Shown: positions 32,616 through 45,046 of the stretch, piece by piece | How the letters are laid out: the number at the start of each line of letters is the position of its first letter | How positions within the stretch are numbered: the first letter of the stretch is position 1 | Source: Polychytrium aggregatum | Lineage: Eukaryota; Chytridiomycota; Chytridiomycetes; Polychytriales | DNA length: 64,000 nucleotides | NCBI RefSeq assembly: GCF_025602895.1 | Contig: NW_026516344.1 | Coordinates: 36,538-100,537, forward strand | Reading direction: 5' to 3' | The notes under the pieces: model-generated | Told to the model about the DNA's origin: nothing | The model's input: the letters and a program-made list of their open reading frames with translations, nothing else | The model's database searches: none | Position numbers and translations under genes: made by a program

Positions 32616-35600
32616 ATGGGCTCTGCCAGATCCTTGATGCGTCTCTGTCTTCGCAGCTGCCTACTTCTGTCGCTCGCGCTCTTTGCAGCGCCGGCGCAGG
32701 TGTGGGCCGACTCGCCTCCCGTTCGCTCGGCGCTCCTTGCCTGGGATGCTCCCCAGATCCAGCTCGAGCTTGTGTAAGCCGTCCCAGTGCAATCCAAGAG
32801 CATCGAGCCGCATCGCTGGAGGAGGAAAGGGCAGACCGACGATGTGTCCGACCTGCAGCGAGTACTCTGGCGCATTCACCGACACGATTGTCTGATGATG
32901 CTCACGCTATCTTATCCCGCATTGCCGTCGTCATGCCTGTGATTACTCATCGACGATACCCGCTCAACGATGCCCTCTCCCCCTCGGCGATGCATGCTCG
33001 ACGGGATCACACTTGGAAACTCAAACGCATTGACATGTCTCCAGCGAGCAACTCTATGCCACACAGGGCTCTGCATTTGTGTTTCCCCTGGTCTCGCAGT
33101 GGGCAGAGTCGGGTCTCTTTGCCTCGCAGGACTCTCCCAAGCACCTCTATCAGCGGCTGATCGACGCCGTCGCTGAGCTGATCCCAGAAAACGATTTGTC
33201 GATGCTCAAGCTCTCGCTGGCCATCCATGAAGCCGCCCCCGCCATCCAAGCGTACCACCACTTTTACAACAACACCGTGCTGCCTGCATTCCAGTCGCGC
33301 GGTGGGCAATCCAAGTTTGATCCCGAGTGCGCTGTTTGGGCCGATGTCAAGGGCCGCCAGGCATGCTCGGTCGCCGCCTTGGATGACCTGATCAAGAACG
33401 TCGGGCAGCTCAATGGACATTTGTATGTGCGGCATGTGGACAGACTCTTTGTACTGCTCCTTGCAGCGCACAGCCGATTCCAGACTTGTCGCCAGCCAGC
33501 TAACTAACCCGATGCAAACTCGAATTACTCGTCCAATCTGCCATCAAAAACTCGTGCCGCCGCTCTGCCCCTCCACCAGCCCCGAGGAGCTCCCCCTTGA
33601 CCATATCTACGGCAAGACAGGCTTCCCGCTCGTTCTCTACGCCAATGTCGCAGCCGAGAGCTTCGCCCCGCTCCACAAGCGACTGATCCGCCTTGCCGAC
33701 TCGGGTGCCTTCCGGTACATCCTGCGGTACCGCCCACCTGCGCACTCCACCGCCGAGCGGCTGCATCTCTCTGGCTATGGAGTCGAGCTGGCCATCAAGA
33801 GCACCGAGTACAAAGTCACCGACGACCGCGATGTCGCCGAAGGTGTGTAGGGAACTCATGGGCCGATGCCGATGGGTGGCTGTCGGTGCTGATCAACATC
33901 CGTCCAGGCGAATGAACGGCCGCTGAGACCAAGGAAGCACTCGATTTGCCGAGCCCGTGCTCCGAATAGCAATGGCCAGAGCCGTGCATGTCATGGATCC
34001 AAAGCTTTCCCTCCTCGGAACCTGAACTGACTCTGTGCATGCGTTTGCAGGCACCGAAGCCAGCGCAACACCGGAGCGCGTCGATACTTCGAGCGAGCAC
34101 GCTCTTGATCTGGACGAAGAGACCCCTGTCGTCAAGTCGCTGACCTCCAAGGATCTGCGCGGTAAGCTCCCTCGAACCAAGCCGCCATTCACGGTTGCTC
34201 CAGCGCTGGACAGCCACCTTCCGTTGATCGACTTGCTCGCGCATTCACTCCTTTATACAATCTGGCGTTTCTGACGATCCATTTCCGCGCCTCGGCGGAC
34301 TGCTCGCCCCTCCTTAGAGCTGGGCCTGAAGACGGCTCAGTACATTCTCGACAGCAGCGACCCTCTGTCGACCCTGGCCAAGGTCAGCCAGAACTTCCCA
34401 AAGTACTCTCACCGACTCGTCGGCCAGGCTATCAACGACACCCTGCGTGATGAAGTTGGACAGAACCAGGTCACGATCATGAACGGCGGAACCAGCGCCT
34501 TGTGGCTCAACGGAATCGAGCAGGACATTGAGCGTCTTGACATCTATCGGTAGGTGCACCTCCAGCCTCAACGGTGTGTCCATATATGTCTCTGGCACGA
34601 TGGCTGGGGCGCCATGAGGCAGATCCAATTCGGCGCCTCGTTCATGCTGCCTCTTCCCATCGGCGGACTCCTTTGCTCCGTCTCACTCGCTCGTCCTGAC
34701 AACCCCTCCCATCGTTCCTACCTTGGACCCCAAGCCTGATCAAAACCATTCGATCCGAGTCCAAGATTGTATCGAGCCTCAAGTCGCTTGGCCTGACCTC
34801 CAAACAGTCGGTCGACCTCCTGACGACGTCGCTGGTGGACACGTCGACCCCACAGGGTCTGCCTTGGGGCGAGAGCTTTGACGTGCGCGATCCCAACGTG
34901 CTGTGGTGGAACAACCTCGAGAAGGACTCTCGATACATTCACTTCCCCAACTCTCTTCGAGAGGTACGACCAACCTCCAGTGGGCAATCGATGTCGACTT
35001 CTGGATCGTATGGCCTGGCGACTGGTTGCATCGAGTCAAAGCCGAGTGAAACGTGCCTCCGCTCGAAGCGAGATCCGGGGCGGCCTCTCTATGCCACCCC
35101 CCCCCGACAAATCACCCCATCTGGTCACTAACTCAACACTGTTCTTGTATGCGCCGGCTCTAGCTTCTCCACCCGTCCTACCAACAGGGTCTCCGGTACA
35201 TCCGAAAGAACATTTTTTCCGTCGTGATCTGTGCCGACCTCTCCTCCACCGACCACCTGCACATCCTCAGCGAGACCCTGGACTTTGTCGTCAAGGGCGT
35301 GCCTCTCCGATTTGGCTTCATACCACTGGCAGGCGACGACGAGACTTGTAAGCAACGACTCGGCCTTCAGTCCACAGCAGCGTGATTGAGACTCTTGTTT
35401 TGGCAGGAGAAGGGCGGAGGGACCAAGGTGGGAACGTGCGCGTCCGCGGACACCGTTTGCTGACTCGATTGTACTCCTTGTGCTCGCTGCGCCAGCAACC
35501 CTGGCCGTCAAAGCTTTCCAGGCCCTCTGGATCGCCAACCGCAAGAGTCGGAAGCATCAGCGGCACTATATCGAGCAGGTGCGATCGCTATTTCACTAGC

Positions 35601-38600
35601 TGGTTGCTTGTATGCAGCCTTGATCGGCAAAGTCGTCGCGGTCGGCAGGATTGGACGACCAGAGCTAACTTGTACCCACTGTCGTGTGTCTGATGCCGAT
35701 CGGCTGTATCCCTACATCTGTACCCATGGGTGCATCTCATACTACTCCATGATCTGGCCTGAACGCACCAGTTGCACAAGCATCTGGTCAGTGCAGCCGC
35801 CGGATCAGTGTCGAAGGACGAGATTGTCGACTCGATCCACGCCATCTTCAAGGACATGACCGGGACCGCCCTTTCCAGCGCGCTCGCTGAGCACAAGGAT
35901 GAGATTGACGCCTACATGAGCCAGATCCACGAGTTCCAGTCCAAGTTTGGACTGTCGCGCAAGGGCGGTATGTTCTTGAATGGAAAGTATATCGACCTGG
36001 ACGAGGTAAGCAGCACCGCCAGTTGCGAGCCGGCTCGGGGGCATCGTTGACTCGAGAATGACTTTATTCATTTGTCCTCCTTCGCCTCTGATCGCTCTCC
36101 GCCCCCATCTACAGTCCTACCAGCAGGCCATGATGCAGGCGTATTTTACCCAGCTCGAGTGGCTGACCCAACAGGTTCGTTTCCCTCTCAATGTTGCACG
36201 GCGTCGGCATCGATGTTCTTGACCTTGTCCAAGCGTGCCGCACCGCTCTAGCCCCTCATCTTGTCCGGTGCAGGGCTGACGCTTCGCATGTGGCCATGTA
36301 GATCTACACCCGCCAAGTGAGCGACAGCACAAAGTCTCTGTACAACTTCTTCCTGGGCCTCCCCGGCGTCTTCAAGCGGCGCAACCCATACATCTTCACC
36401 TCCGAGGCGCATCCGCTCCGAATGGTGAACCTGATGGGTCTCAAATCCGAAGAGCACACCAATCGCTTCGATAAGCTTGTCTATCTTACCGGCGTCGAGG
36501 CGCCTCAAGCTGACGACAGTGCTGAACAGCCCGAAGCCAAGGCCCCGAGCAAGAGTGGTAGCGATGTCTCCCTTGTGATCATCTCTGATCTGGAGTCTCA
36601 GGATGGAGTTGACTTGGCTCTCGAAGCACTGGAATATGTGGTAATGACTCGTTAGAACCGGTACTGCCGCTCCCGCTCAAGCCAGTTGCTGGCATTTCTC
36701 TGGCTGGGGATCCGATTTGCTCCGTTGTCTGGTCTGCTCGCCTTGATTGCTCACGACGATTTGCATCGACTCTGCCCCGTTGCGCTTGCTCTCAGCGCGG
36801 TGCACCCGACGTCCGCGTCAGCTTCGTTCACAACCCTCGGCAGCCCACCAAGGTACTCAACATCAATCAGGCTCTTGGCCGTCACGACGGAGGCGCGCTG
36901 GAGCGTATCAACCATGCCAGCGAGATTCTCAAGCTTGGTCTGGCCTCGATTCGCGCCGACCACGATGACGCCGTGCCTTTGCTCAGCCAGAGCTTTGTGA
37001 CGGAGGAGTTGGGCCTGAACTCTGGCGATCGCGCCATCCTGATTAACGGTCGAGTAAGTGTTGCTGAGAGAAGCCAATGGCCGGGACGAGTCTGTTTGTG
37101 GCTGCCTCAAGAGACAGCTAATCTGCCGGGTCCAGTATCCCGGGCAGCCAATCTCGGCATGCATTGGTTTGCCATACCCTGCCTTCGTTTCTGATGCGCC
37201 TTCATTGGATGCTCTAGGTGGTCGGACCGCTCGCTCCCCAGTTCCAGTTCGCGGCCGAGGACTTCAAGACCCTAGTCCAGGCCGAGCTCCAGCAGCGCAT
37301 CGGCACGGTTTCCAAGAAAGTCCGTGGGATCCTGGGCGATAGCAGACCTGCGTAAGCAATGATACGGGTCTGGCTCCTGCCGTCCCTTTGCACCATGATG
37401 GAAATGCAGCTTGGACTTTCTCGCAAGCGCCAATGACTCACCAGATCGTCGCCTCGCTTTGCATTCTGTCGATCGATACGCGGTTGCGTGACTCTGCAGT
37501 GATGAAATCTCGTCGATCATCCAGAAAGTGACATCCCTGGCTGGCGCTGTTGCTGCCGAGCCCGCCGGACTCTCCGCCACAGTGCAAGATCGGGCCTCGG
37601 CTGGAATTCTGGTCCAGTGGAAGGACAATCACTCGTATGTATCTCTCGCCCATCAGGTGGGGATGGTGTGCCTCTGCAGCGTCGCTGACACTTTCTCCGT
37701 TGTGACTCGCTCGCGCGTGGCTGCCTCAGTGCCTTCCAAGTCGGAGATGCCGATTCTGCCTCAATCCACATTATTGCGGTCTTGGATCCGGTCAGCAAGG
37801 AGGCCCAGAAGGTCTCGTCGATCCTGAGCGTGCTCTCCAAGCTCGGCGGGATTCACATCAAGGTCCGGATGAACCCGCAGCTTAAGCTTGTGGATGTGCC
37901 CCTGATCCGATTCTACCGCTACGTACTCTCGCCCGAGCCTGCTTTTGACGACTCTGGCGCCGTCGCCAGGGTCTCGGCAGAGTTCTTCAACATGCCTGTG
38001 GATCCCCTGCTCACGCTTGGCATGGACGTTCCCGGGGCCTGGCTTGTCACCGCCGTGGAGTCTGTCCACGACCTCGATAACATCAAGCTCTCCAAAGCCA
38101 GCTCGGTCGAGGCCACCTTTGAGCTCGCGCATATCCTGACCGAGGGCCACGCGCGGGAGATTCCTGGAAATCGCCCGCCCCGTGGCCTGCAGTTTATCTT
38201 GGGAACCGAGTCGAGTCCGGCTATGGTCGACACCATCACCATGGCCAATCTGGGCTACCTGCAGTTCAAGGCCAACCCGGGTGTCTGGCGGCTGGGTCTC
38301 CGCGAGGGCCGCAGCCACGAGCTCTACACGATCGAGGGCGCCAGCACCAGCAGCACCTCGACCTCGACCGGAGCCAGTGACAAGAACGGCGTCGTCCAGG
38401 TCGTTCTCAATTCGTTCGAGGGCGTCACGATCTACCCTCGAGTGCGCAAGCTTCCAGGGAAGGAGAAGGAGGATGTTCTGCAGCCCGAGAAGCAGCCCGA
38501 GGCAAACACTGGCTTGTGGGCATCGCTCAAGTCGCGGTAAGTGGCATCGCGAGTCGATAGGCACAATGTGCAATGTGCAATGTGCAATGTGCAATGTGCA

Positions 38601-40539
38601 GTATGCAATGTGCAATGTGCAATGTGCAGTGTGCAGTGTGCAGTGTGCAGTGTGCAGTGTGCTTCGGTCATATTTCGCATCCCCAGCCCCTCCCCGCTGG
38701 AGTCGGTGATGGCATGACATCTGATCGGCTCGGTCCTGCATGGTACTCTCAGGGTCTTTGGCGCCCCCGCCAAGAACGCAACGACCATCAACGTCTTTTC
38801 GGTCGCCTCTGGTCATTTGTACGAGCGCTTCCTCGGCATCATGATGCTCAGCGTCGTCCAGCAGACACAGAGTCCCGTCAAGTTCTGGCTGATCGAGAAC
38901 TTTTTGTCTCCAAAGTTCAAGGTAGCATTTGCGACTCTGTTTGAGCGAGCGAAGCACATCATGGTCTTGGAAGATGCAGCATGATGCAGTGTCGCTTTTG
39001 TGGATCCTGCATGGTGGAGGGTGGACTGCATATCGAATATCGAATCCATGGTTGGTTGCGATGCTCATCAGCTTCGACATTCACTCCTACCTCCCGTCGC
39101 ACTTGCGCTATCCGACAATCAGAACTTCCTGCCTCATCTCGCGCGAGAGCACAAGTTCGATTACGAACTGGTGACATGTGAGTGTTCGTCCAGACAGTCG
39201 CTGTTGTTGCACCCCCCCCCTCAACGCTTTGCTGCGAGTGCACCGATCCGACGGTGCTGCAATCCCGGCCCTCCGAGCTGCAGCATTTGGTAGCCAATAA
39301 CTCATCCTGGCCGCACGTCCCCTTAGACAAGTGGCCCCACTGGCTCCGAGCGCAATCCGAGAAGCAGCGCACGATCTGGGGGTGAGTCGATGGATTGTGT
39401 GGCTGGTCTGAAGGTGTGCTGTCTCGGAAGCATCCGCGACACTCGCCTATCCCGACTAAATCCGTCTTTCTATCGCCCTCCCATGCCCGGCACCGCACAA
39501 GATACAAGATCCTGTTCCTGGATGTCCTCTTCCCCCTGAGTCTCGACAGAGTCATCTTTGTGGACGCTGATCAGGTATAGCCGCTGTCGGTGTGGTGTAT
39601 GTCTCGTTTGCAATGGGTGATACTGCCAGGTCGCTGAGCTGCCTCTTTGGTTGTGTTGCTAGGTGGTGCGAACAGATCTCAAGGAGCTCGTCGAACTCGA
39701 TATGAACGGCGCCCCGTACGGCTACACCCCCTTCTGCGACAGCCGCAAGGAGATGGATGGCTTCCGGTTCTGGAAGCACGGCTACTGGCAAACGCATCTG
39801 CAGGGCCTGCCTTACCACATCAGTGCCCTCTACGTCGTCGACCTGGTGCGCTTCCGCGAGATGGCGGCGGGCGACCGCCTGCGCCAGCAGTACCAGATGC
39901 TCAGCGCCGACCCCAACTCCCTTGCCAATCTGGACCAGGATCTGCCCAACAGCATGGTCCACCAGATTCCGATCTATTCTCTGCCTCAGGAGTGGTAAGC
40001 TTGAGTGATTCGGCCGGCGATATGTGGGATGCAAGTGCATGTCGGTGGCAGGAGCCTGCTGGGCTGCCGTTGTGTGAGAGCAGACTTCGGGGTTCTGACC
40101 CATATGCTCGAGTTTGCTGACGATTCCGTCGGCTTGCTAACAACTGTCTGTTTGACTGCAGGCTTTGGTGTGAGACCTGGTGCAGCGACGAACAGCTCAA
40201 GACGGCCAAGACCATCGATCTGGTGAGTGTTTGGCATCGACGTCACGGGCGATGTGTTGGCCGACCACGACGGCTCTCCAGACATGGCCGAGGCAGCAAA
40301 GCCGACGCAAATGATGCACCTTGATGCACCATGGCCGTTTTGCGGTGCTGTTCTAATCCGACGTGTGAATCTGTAACCGCCAGTGCAACAACCCGCTGAC
40401 CAAGGAGCCCAAGCTCGAGCGAGCCCGCCGGATCCTGCCAGAGTGGGAGGGCCTTGACGAACAGGTGCATGCAGTCGAAACCAAGGTTGCGACTGCACAG
40501 CAGGACGGCGGCGGTGGCAAGTTCAAGGACGAGCTGTAG
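32616..40539 (+). CDS. UDP-glucose:glycoprotein glucosyltransferase (1501 aa)
   Basis: ER folding sensor that re-glucosylates misfolded N-glycoproteins for the calnexin cycle. 22 exons: 32616-32773, 33045-33422, 33580-33842, 34051-34161, 34318-34549, 34735-34963, 35164-35347, 35496-35578, 35772-36005, 36115-36174, 36302-36640, 36796-37053, 37218-37351, 37500-37634, 37730-38536, 38753-38921, 39123-39177, 39327-39381, 39502-39574, 39663-39994, 40162-40222, 40384-40539; 4506 nt in frame. Signal peptide 1-31 ([16 protein letters not shown]). Long luminal sensor region with [39 protein letters not shown] and [12 protein letters not shown]-terminal GT24 catalytic domain: [28 protein letters not shown], the metal-binding DAD of VDADQVVRTDL (D1316, D1318), [17 protein letters not shown] and LWCETWC. 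Ends in KDEL, an ER-retention signal. Length matches the family. The exon 3 acceptor is the only one chosen on phase alone. Confidence 0.95.
38562..38662. repeat. CAATGTG/CAGTGTG 7-bp array in a UGGT intron
   Basis: About 14 copies of a 7-bp unit, with the variant base changing from A to G along the array, inside the intron 38537-38752 that follows the large exon 15 of UGGT. Confidence 0.9.
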
Positions 40540-42605
40540 GCAGACCCGATTCTCTTTGAGTTGGTTGGTTGGTTGGTTGGTTGGTTGGTATGCGACGGCT
40601 CGTCCGTTTGCAGTACAGCCAGCTCCGCTTTCCTCTGGGATCAATAGAACTCGCACCAGCGACTCTATCTGCTGCTGCTCGTGCACGGCAAAGTGATAGC
40701 GGACGTGGATGCCGTCGACATGCCGGGCTTGCCCTGCATTCCCATGCCAGATGCAGCATGGTTCTGCGGATTGCAGCGACAGCGCGTGCTGCGGAACCGG
40801 GGTTTGAGCGGATCGGCACCGACCTGGAAGCGCCTGCCCCCACTCCGTATCGCCAGGCACGCCCTATCTGCTCGTGATCAAGCTTGTCGCTGCAGCAGAT
40901 CCGAGGCAAAGGCCTCCCAGAAACGAGCACAAGCTCCCCTCCCCTGACACAAGCGAGGGACAGGCTGGGAGCACAGCATCACATGCGCTGTCGAGACGAT
41001 GCAGAGCAGGGTTTCGGCTGCAGCAACGCACTGAGGCGTGGTGCGCTCCAAGGACATCTGTATAAGATGGACGCCAGGCGCAGGATGCTGCAGCCGCTGA
41101 TGCCGATCGACGACAGCAGGTGGATGCAGAGCCATGAGGGAGGGGGAGCATGTCTGTTTCTGCAAGACACGGCTGGCACGCACTGCGGCCGCACCACACG
41201 CAATATTCCCGCGAGCGCAACACAAGCACCGAGGACAGGAGGCGAAAACCTTGAGCCGCAACAGCTTCCCGACGAACCCAGAAAGCGAATGCTGAGCAGC
41301 AGGCACAAGGATGCGATCGCTCCGCCTTTCTTTTTCTTTGTTGGCGGGAGGGGGTGCGCCACCGCCGCATGAGCACCGACAAGTTCGCGTGGGCAGCGAC
41401 GATCTCTGGCAGCGAGCACGGACAACAGAACGGGCAGAGGCGCACCGTGGCGACCCGGGGGGTGGGAAGGGTGGAAGGATGGGAGGCGGAAGCCGCCGAC
41501 GGACAGATGCCCGAGCATGGGGTCGGCCTGTAGCCACATGAATCGCAGCGAGCGACGATCGCCTGATGCGCAACGGCAGCAGAGGCAAGAGCGGCAACCG
41601 CCCATGCAGCCAGCCGAGTCAGGCGCACAGAATGCAGCGAGGAATGCCGCGGGCTGGGCGATTGCCCCGGGCATCAGCAACAACAGCAGCAGCAACAGCA
41701 GCAGCAACACCAGGCGGCTGGTAGTCGGCTGCCGCTGCCGCCAGTGCGCTTTCGCTTTGCATCCATCTGCTTTCTGCATTTGCCGGCAAGGCAGATGCAG
41801 GAGCAGGACCTGACCCCTGTGGACTGGCCGGCTGAGCCAGTGGGGGGGGGGACGAGGCGGCAGCCAAAGCAGAAAGGCGCTGCAGCCCGACCAAAGCCGA
41901 CAGGACCGAGGCCAAGCCGGAGGCCGAGCGGGAGGCCGAGCTCGACAGGGAGGCAGGACGGCGGCGAGACGGACACGTTCGAAGGATTGCTTATCGCCCG
42001 AGGGGGGGGACGACGGAGAGCGCAATCGGTCTCCACCACACCCGCCACCCGCGGACACGGATAGACGGTGCTCCTGCGGCTTCGACTGCCGGCATAACTG
42101 GCTGGTGGTTCCAGCTGGAACCCGGTGGTGGCGGCCTGATGCGGTGGGCAGCGCAGACGCCCGGCGATGCTCGCACCAGACGGCCGCAGAGCAGTGGCGC
42201 GCCAGCGACAAGCACCCTGTGGTGCACACCAACCCACCGGCGGTTCACACGCACCTCAAGGCCTGCAACAAGCGCAATTCGCACTTCCATTTGCACCGAC
42301 ACTCGCATTTGCACCGACACTCGCACCGCCCGGCCAGGTGGCGGCCGCCCGCGCTGGTCGCACCGGCCAGGAGTGGCAGCCGCCTGCCCCGTCGCTGGCC
42401 CAATCGATCTCGGGTCTGTATGGAGGAGCGCTTGTCGTATCGCCGCAAGCTCAGCAGGCTCGTCGGCCGTTGCCCATTTATAACGGATGCTCGCTGCGGG
42501 CCTGCGCCGCCTCGTCTTTCCCCGACCGTCTCTCGATCTGCCTCGGCCCTCCAACCTCCCCCTCTCGCCCGTGCTTGGCCGGCGCTTTCCTCTTTCTCTT
42601 CAGCA
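40540..42605. other. Gene-poor interval after UGGT
   Basis: No supported gene. A GGTT run (40560-40588) directly follows the UGGT stop and is probably in its 3' untranslated region. Long open frames on the minus strand (40.9-42.2 kb) are Arg/Pro/Cys-rich, overlap one another and show no family motif. Repeats: AGCAAC runs (41680-41715), AGGCCGAGC units (41920-41945) and a TTTGCACCGACACTCGCA pair (42288-42322). The last few hundred bases should hold the promoter of the next gene. Confidence 0.4.
40558..40589. repeat. GGTT tetranucleotide run
   Basis: Seven to eight GGTT units about 20 bp after the UGGT stop codon. Confidence 0.85.
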
Positions 42606-43908
42606 ATGGGCTCTCCGATTGCGTTCCTGGCCCGGTCGGTGGTTTCCAACTTCAAGGACCGGGTCCGTCCCCACAAAACCGAGCCGCTCGAGCTTGTTCT
42701 GCGGCCAGCCGACGGCAGCGACCAGTCGCCGATACCTGCAGTGCACGACCACGACCAGACCGTCTGCATCAAGCAGGCGCCAATCCCTGCGAGTCCCCGA
42801 CCTTCTCACAGCCTGCCTATGCGGCCCACGAAGCTGCGTCGCGGCTCGGACAAGAAGGCGCCGATGGACAGCAAGTCCAGTAAGTCGCCTTTCTCTTTTG
42901 CGGTGTGTCTGAGGAAAGAAAAGATGCGTGGGATCCCTCCATGTGCGATCCCTCCATGTGCGATCCCTGCGTGTGAGATTCTCCGTGTCTGTTCATGCAC
43001 ATCCGCCACGCTTGCGTGTCGGGGCTTGAAAAGGAGCACACCCCTCCCTCGGAGTGCCCCAGGCATGATCAAAAGTGCCGCGGCCGATATCGTGGTGGTT
43101 TCGGGGCCTCGGTGTTGCTCAACCTTCCTTTCTAATGGCAATGCTCTCTGCCTTTGCAGCACCTCCTTACAAAGAGGACATCAAGTACAAGTACGAGGCG
43201 CCCACCACCATCGCGGATGAGCCCCTCGAAGTCACCCTCGTTGCCGGCACCATCACCATCGCTCCGCTACCACCCGTTTGCTTCGATCCGTCCCTCAGCT
43301 TTGAATCGGCTCTCGAGCTGCTCAGGAGGCTTCCCATCCAGCGACTGACCGACCACAGCATGACGCCCTTCACCGATGCGGCCACTGGTCTGCCTCGTCT
43401 GCGACTGGACTACGAAGCCTGCATCTACATCCTATCAGCCCTGAAGCTCGAACGGAGCAGCACACCCTTTCGCAACCAGGCCCTCATCTGGCGGCTCAGA
43501 TCGCGCATGCTCGTTGCCGATCCGACCATCGATGCCGCTGTCCAGCTGTCGCAAGAAGTGTTCAAGGTGTGGCCGCATCTGCAGTCGTATTTCCCACGCA
43601 ACATCAGCAGGACGCTAGAACTGAATGCCGCCGATGAAGTTCACTCAACGCCATTACTGGTGGCCTCGGTACGGCACCGCCAGAGCAACCGCATGTCCTC
43701 GCCGCTGTCACAGCCGCCAGATGAGTCGATCGAGGACAGAATCCTGCAGGAAGTGTCGTGCAAACTCTCACTCCTGATGGGCGACGAGGCCACCCTGCCA
43801 GCCGAGAAGCAGCCCAGCAACCCCAGTCCGTCGTCCACACCCCCGCCCCAGCCTCCAGCAAGCAAGCCTGGAATGTGGGCCCATTTTGGTCGAAACCGAC
43901 ACCTGTGA
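42606..43908 (+). CDS. Unknown two-exon protein (340 aa), paralog of the gene at 52683
   Basis: Exons 42606-42879 and 43160-43908, phase 1, with a GTAAGT donor and TTTGCAG acceptor; 1023 nt in frame. The start MGSPIAFLARSVVSNFKDR resembles a short amphipathic helix followed by a basic segment. Exon 2 carries a folded core of about 170 residues (YKYEAPTTIADEPLEVTL to VWPHLQSYFPRN) and a Pro/Ser-rich tail ending MWAHFGRNRHL. The 69-residue block from GLPRLRLDYEACIYIL to WPHLQSYF aligns over its full length with GYIRMRIDEEVLVYLL to WPHLRRHF of the gene at 52683. There is no signal peptide or clear membrane segment. I do not recognise the family. Confidence 0.75.
42931..42978. repeat. GATCCCTCCATGTGC 15-bp repeat in an intron
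   Basis: Three copies of a 15-bp unit (the last degenerate) in the single intron of the gene at 42606. Confidence 0.75.
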
Positions 43909-45046
43909 ACCCTCCCCGGACGGGTCCATACATCCAGGATGACGGCGATGCTCTGGCCTGTCGAAAGGACCATCGATCGAAAAACTACCACTGTCGAGCA
44001 GGCTTCTCGTACATCTCTATCCTCTGTCCTCTCCGGGAGAGCCACAAAGAAAAAAAACGAAACCCCCCCCCAAAGCATATCCAGCCAAACCTGCGACCCT
44101 TATCTTGCTCACGGAGTGGGCTTGACTCTTCTCTAGGATACATCTCATATCTGCAACCCTTCAGCCCGCTGCTCCCGTCCCCATCCGATCCCGTACTGGT
44201 GATTAATCTGGTTGCTCGGCTCAGCCGTTCCGGCTCCATGGCCCAGATCCCCTCCTCTGCTTTGGCCTATCACCGCCACCTTTTTTTCTCTCTCTTGACT
44301 TTTCTTTCCTTTTTTTTTTTCCTTTCTTTTTGGTTTCGGTGGCTGTTTTCATCTTTCACAATGCTTGCTTGGGCGGGCTTGACCTGCCCACATGTTCTTG
44401 GCCGGTCCTGACACGGCCACTCCTCCCTCGGTTGTCTTGGTTTCTGTTCCGCATCCATGTTCTATATATATTCGGGACCCGCTCCAGCAATATCGCTATG
44501 CGACATCGGAGCGGTCGTGTCTCGCTTGTCAAATACAGCCTCATTTCAATGACATATGGCGAGAACGCGACACACCCACCCGTTGACCGTCTTCGGATAC
44601 CGCCGATGCCAGCCACCAAAACTCAGCAGAGCAGAGCCACCGTCGTGGACATGGATATCTCAGCGAGGGCACATGCGGCACACACCGCCGCACGCTTTTG
44701 TCCATTCATGGCGGTCGGCCGGCTGAACCTGCTCATCCATGGCGACGCGCCCAGCGAGCAGCCGATCCACCGTGTGCGACTCGGCGTGTGCCTGCCACAA
44801 ACAAACGCGACGCGCGGCACTCTGTCCAACGACACCCGCGTCTGTGCAACCAGAGCGCGCCAGCCACTCCAGCCACTCCAGCCAGCCTGGATCGATCCGA
44901 GATCGGTCCCGGCTTCTCTCCTTGGCATCGGCCTGGCTTTCGTTGTCGGGTCCAGCATCCCCTGGCGTCTCCAGCATCCCCTGGTGAGCCCAGCATATCC
45001 CGGCGTCTCCAGCGTCCAGGACACTCAAGTGCGCACGATCGTCGAC
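43909..45046. other. Intergenic region before the calpain gene
   Basis: Contains a pyrimidine/T-rich tract (44280-44345) and CTATATATATT near 44461-44471, about 580 bp upstream of the calpain ATG. Either could be part of a promoter, but the distance is long. Near the right end are repeated CCAGCATCCCCTGG-type units (44950-45010). No gene supported. Confidence 0.4.

Noticed and set aside
37761-39080. 439-codon minus-strand open frame opposite UGGT
   Set aside because: Antisense shadow of conserved UGGT exon 15 and of the 7-bp intron repeat.
40979-42232. 417-codon minus-strand open frame rich in Cys, Leu and Pro
   Set aside because: Overlapped by other long frames on both strands, contains a leucine run that is a CAG-type repeat, and lacks conserved blocks.
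44461-44471. TATA box for the calpain gene
   Set aside because: TATATATAT is about 580 bp from the chosen ATG with no evidence for a transcript start there; noted only as part of the intergenic region.
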